Assembly (NCBI RefSeq): GCF_002999335.1
Contig: NW_020312251.1
Location: forward strand, 1-28,142
Source: Cyclospora cayetanensis
Lineage: Eukaryota; Apicomplexa; Conoidasida; Eucoccidiorida; Eimeriidae
Length of the DNA stretch: 28,142 nucleotides
Reading direction: 5' to 3'
Part shown: piece after piece, positions 22,550-28,142 of the stretch
Layout: each line of letters begins with the position of its first letter
How positions within the stretch are numbered: the stretch's first letter is position 1
Position numbers and translations under genes: made by a program
The notes under the pieces: generated by a model
The model's database searches: none
What the model was told of the DNA's origin: nothing
Seen by the model: the letters and a program-made list of their open reading frames with translations, nothing else

Positions 22550-23384
22550 AAGTAGAGGCAGGGCAGTGCGGAGGGCACCCATCAATTTTTCCGCCGTGTG
22601 GCGAAGGGCTGCGCAACAGGAGACGCCAAAGAGGCAAAACCTGAGGCACGCATGAACTGTGAGAGCACGCCGTTCTCGCTCGGAGGGGGCCTAAAGCCAA
22701 AGAGCACTTGTGCGCGCTAGGAATGAAGCGCTCAGGCAGAGTGAGAAGGGGAGTCTCTATGTATCTGGAAAGTAGCAAGCTTCTGAGCGGGGATAGCGGG
22801 TGGCGGCCAATGGCTAGAGAATATAGTCGCTCCCCCGTCCCGCTTTCCTTGTCTATCCCCTTCAGTGACTGCAGGTTTTCCATTTCGTCATTTTGTTGGG
22901 AAAACCATTTTTGTCTTCGGGCTTATTACGTGCCTCGTTCCAACCTCCGGCGCTGGGGGATCCCCCTTTACCGCTGGGCAGTCCGCAGGAGGACGTAGGG
23001 GCCTCTACCGTCTGCTAGTGTCTCTTTGGCCGCTAGTACGTCGCATCAAAGGCCCTAGCGAAATCGAAGGTACAGTGTATAGCTAGGAGGCGCGCGAATA
23101 GCGCTGAGGATGCTCGTTTTGGGTGTACCTACAGCAGACGGGTACTACTGTGTAGTGCTTGAGCAGCTGAGCCCCAGTGCGGTGCTTCCTCTCGTACACC
23201 AGTGCAAAGTACAGACAGCAGACCTTCCTCGCTACATGGGCTGTAAAGTTGCGCCCGACTGGCCCCCGTCTAACCAAAGTAATCGAGTTGCAACCAAAGG
23301 CGAGTCACGGGGACCTCTTGAATGGAATTAATGGCACAGAAGAGTGGCCTGTCACTCTTGGGAGGTGCCCTACTCGCCCATCGA
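22550..23384. other. Intergenic or 3' end region between convergent genes
   Basis: Between the last supported exon of the plus-strand gene and the MCM5 stop. A polypyrimidine tract and CAG at about 22847-22865 could open another plus-strand exon (frames over 22865-23086, none recognised). The part nearest 23384 should hold the MCM5 3' UTR. Nothing firmer is supported. Confidence 0.4.
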
Positions 23385-27599
<4,215 letters not shown>

Positions 27600-27886
27600 C
27601 TGCAGCCAGCCACGCAAATATCTCGATGTACATTCAAGTACAAATAGGTGAGCAAGAAGCGTCAGAAAAAAGCCTTACAACAACGAGGAGCCACCCGCAG
27701 GTGAGGCGCGAGAGGGCTGACACACGACGGGAACGGCCCCAGGAAGAACGAATTGTCAGTCCCAGTGGACAAGAAAATAGAATACAGGCAGTCGACAAAA
27801 ACGTCAAGAGCATATATATAGGGAGCGTGTTTGCGTGTGGGGAAGGCAAAGGAAGCGTGTGCCGAGGGTGTCGAAGCCGGTGGTAT
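27600..27886. other. Upstream MCM5 intron or undetected exon
   Basis: The MCM5 N-terminal OB-fold exons should lie to the right of 27599. I translated this interval on the minus strand and found no MCM5-like peptide, so it is probably intron that continues into the CT tract. Confidence 0.5.

Positions 27887-28142
<256 letters not shown>

Overview
This window looks like nuclear DNA of an apicomplexan parasite, most likely an eimeriid coccidian such as Cyclospora or Eimeria. The evidence is an ApiAP2-type transcription factor, an intron-rich MCM5 gene with introns of about 140-500 bp, Gly/Pro/Ala-rich low-complexity coding sequence, and decayed Ty3/gypsy retroelements of the kind reported from Eimeria. 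The genus is an inference. No bacterial operon, CRISPR array, rRNA or tRNA gene was recognised.

Layout. (1) 108-3450, minus strand: a three-exon gene for a two-domain ApiAP2 DNA-binding protein of about 868 aa. All splice phases agree. A perfect G17C17 palindrome lies in its 3' coding end. (2) 3451 to about 10.4 kb: no recognisable gene; the first part probably holds the ApiAP2 promoter and 5' UTR. (3) About 10.4-20.1 kb: a retroelement graveyard on the plus strand. Element 1 (about 10.45-15.34 kb) keeps the order gag zinc knuckle, protease, reverse transcriptase, RNase H, integrase with its GPY/F-like tail. Element 2 (about 15.4-18.9 kb) keeps gag, a zinc knuckle, reverse transcriptase and the start of RNase H. 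Both are full of stops and frameshifts and have lost catalytic or zinc-binding residues. A conserved hairpin-forming repeat beginning TGTA (about 15,341 and 18,941) follows each element and is the best LTR candidate. A weak integrase-tail-like scrap lies at about 20.05 kb. (4) About 20.77-22.6 kb, plus strand: a multi-exon gene that I could not identify, converging on MCM5. (5) 23385-27599, minus strand: twelve exons giving the C-terminal ~440 aa of the replicative helicase subunit MCM5. Its N-terminal part lies beyond the right edge. The window ends in a (CT)n tract of about 255 bp.

The recognisable genes are unrelated housekeeping and regulatory genes, not a pathway. I did not find a convincing new biological system. 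The most interesting material is the tandem arrangement of dead gypsy elements sharing a structured LTR-like repeat, the G17C17 palindrome in the ApiAP2 coding sequence, and the unidentified convergent gene.
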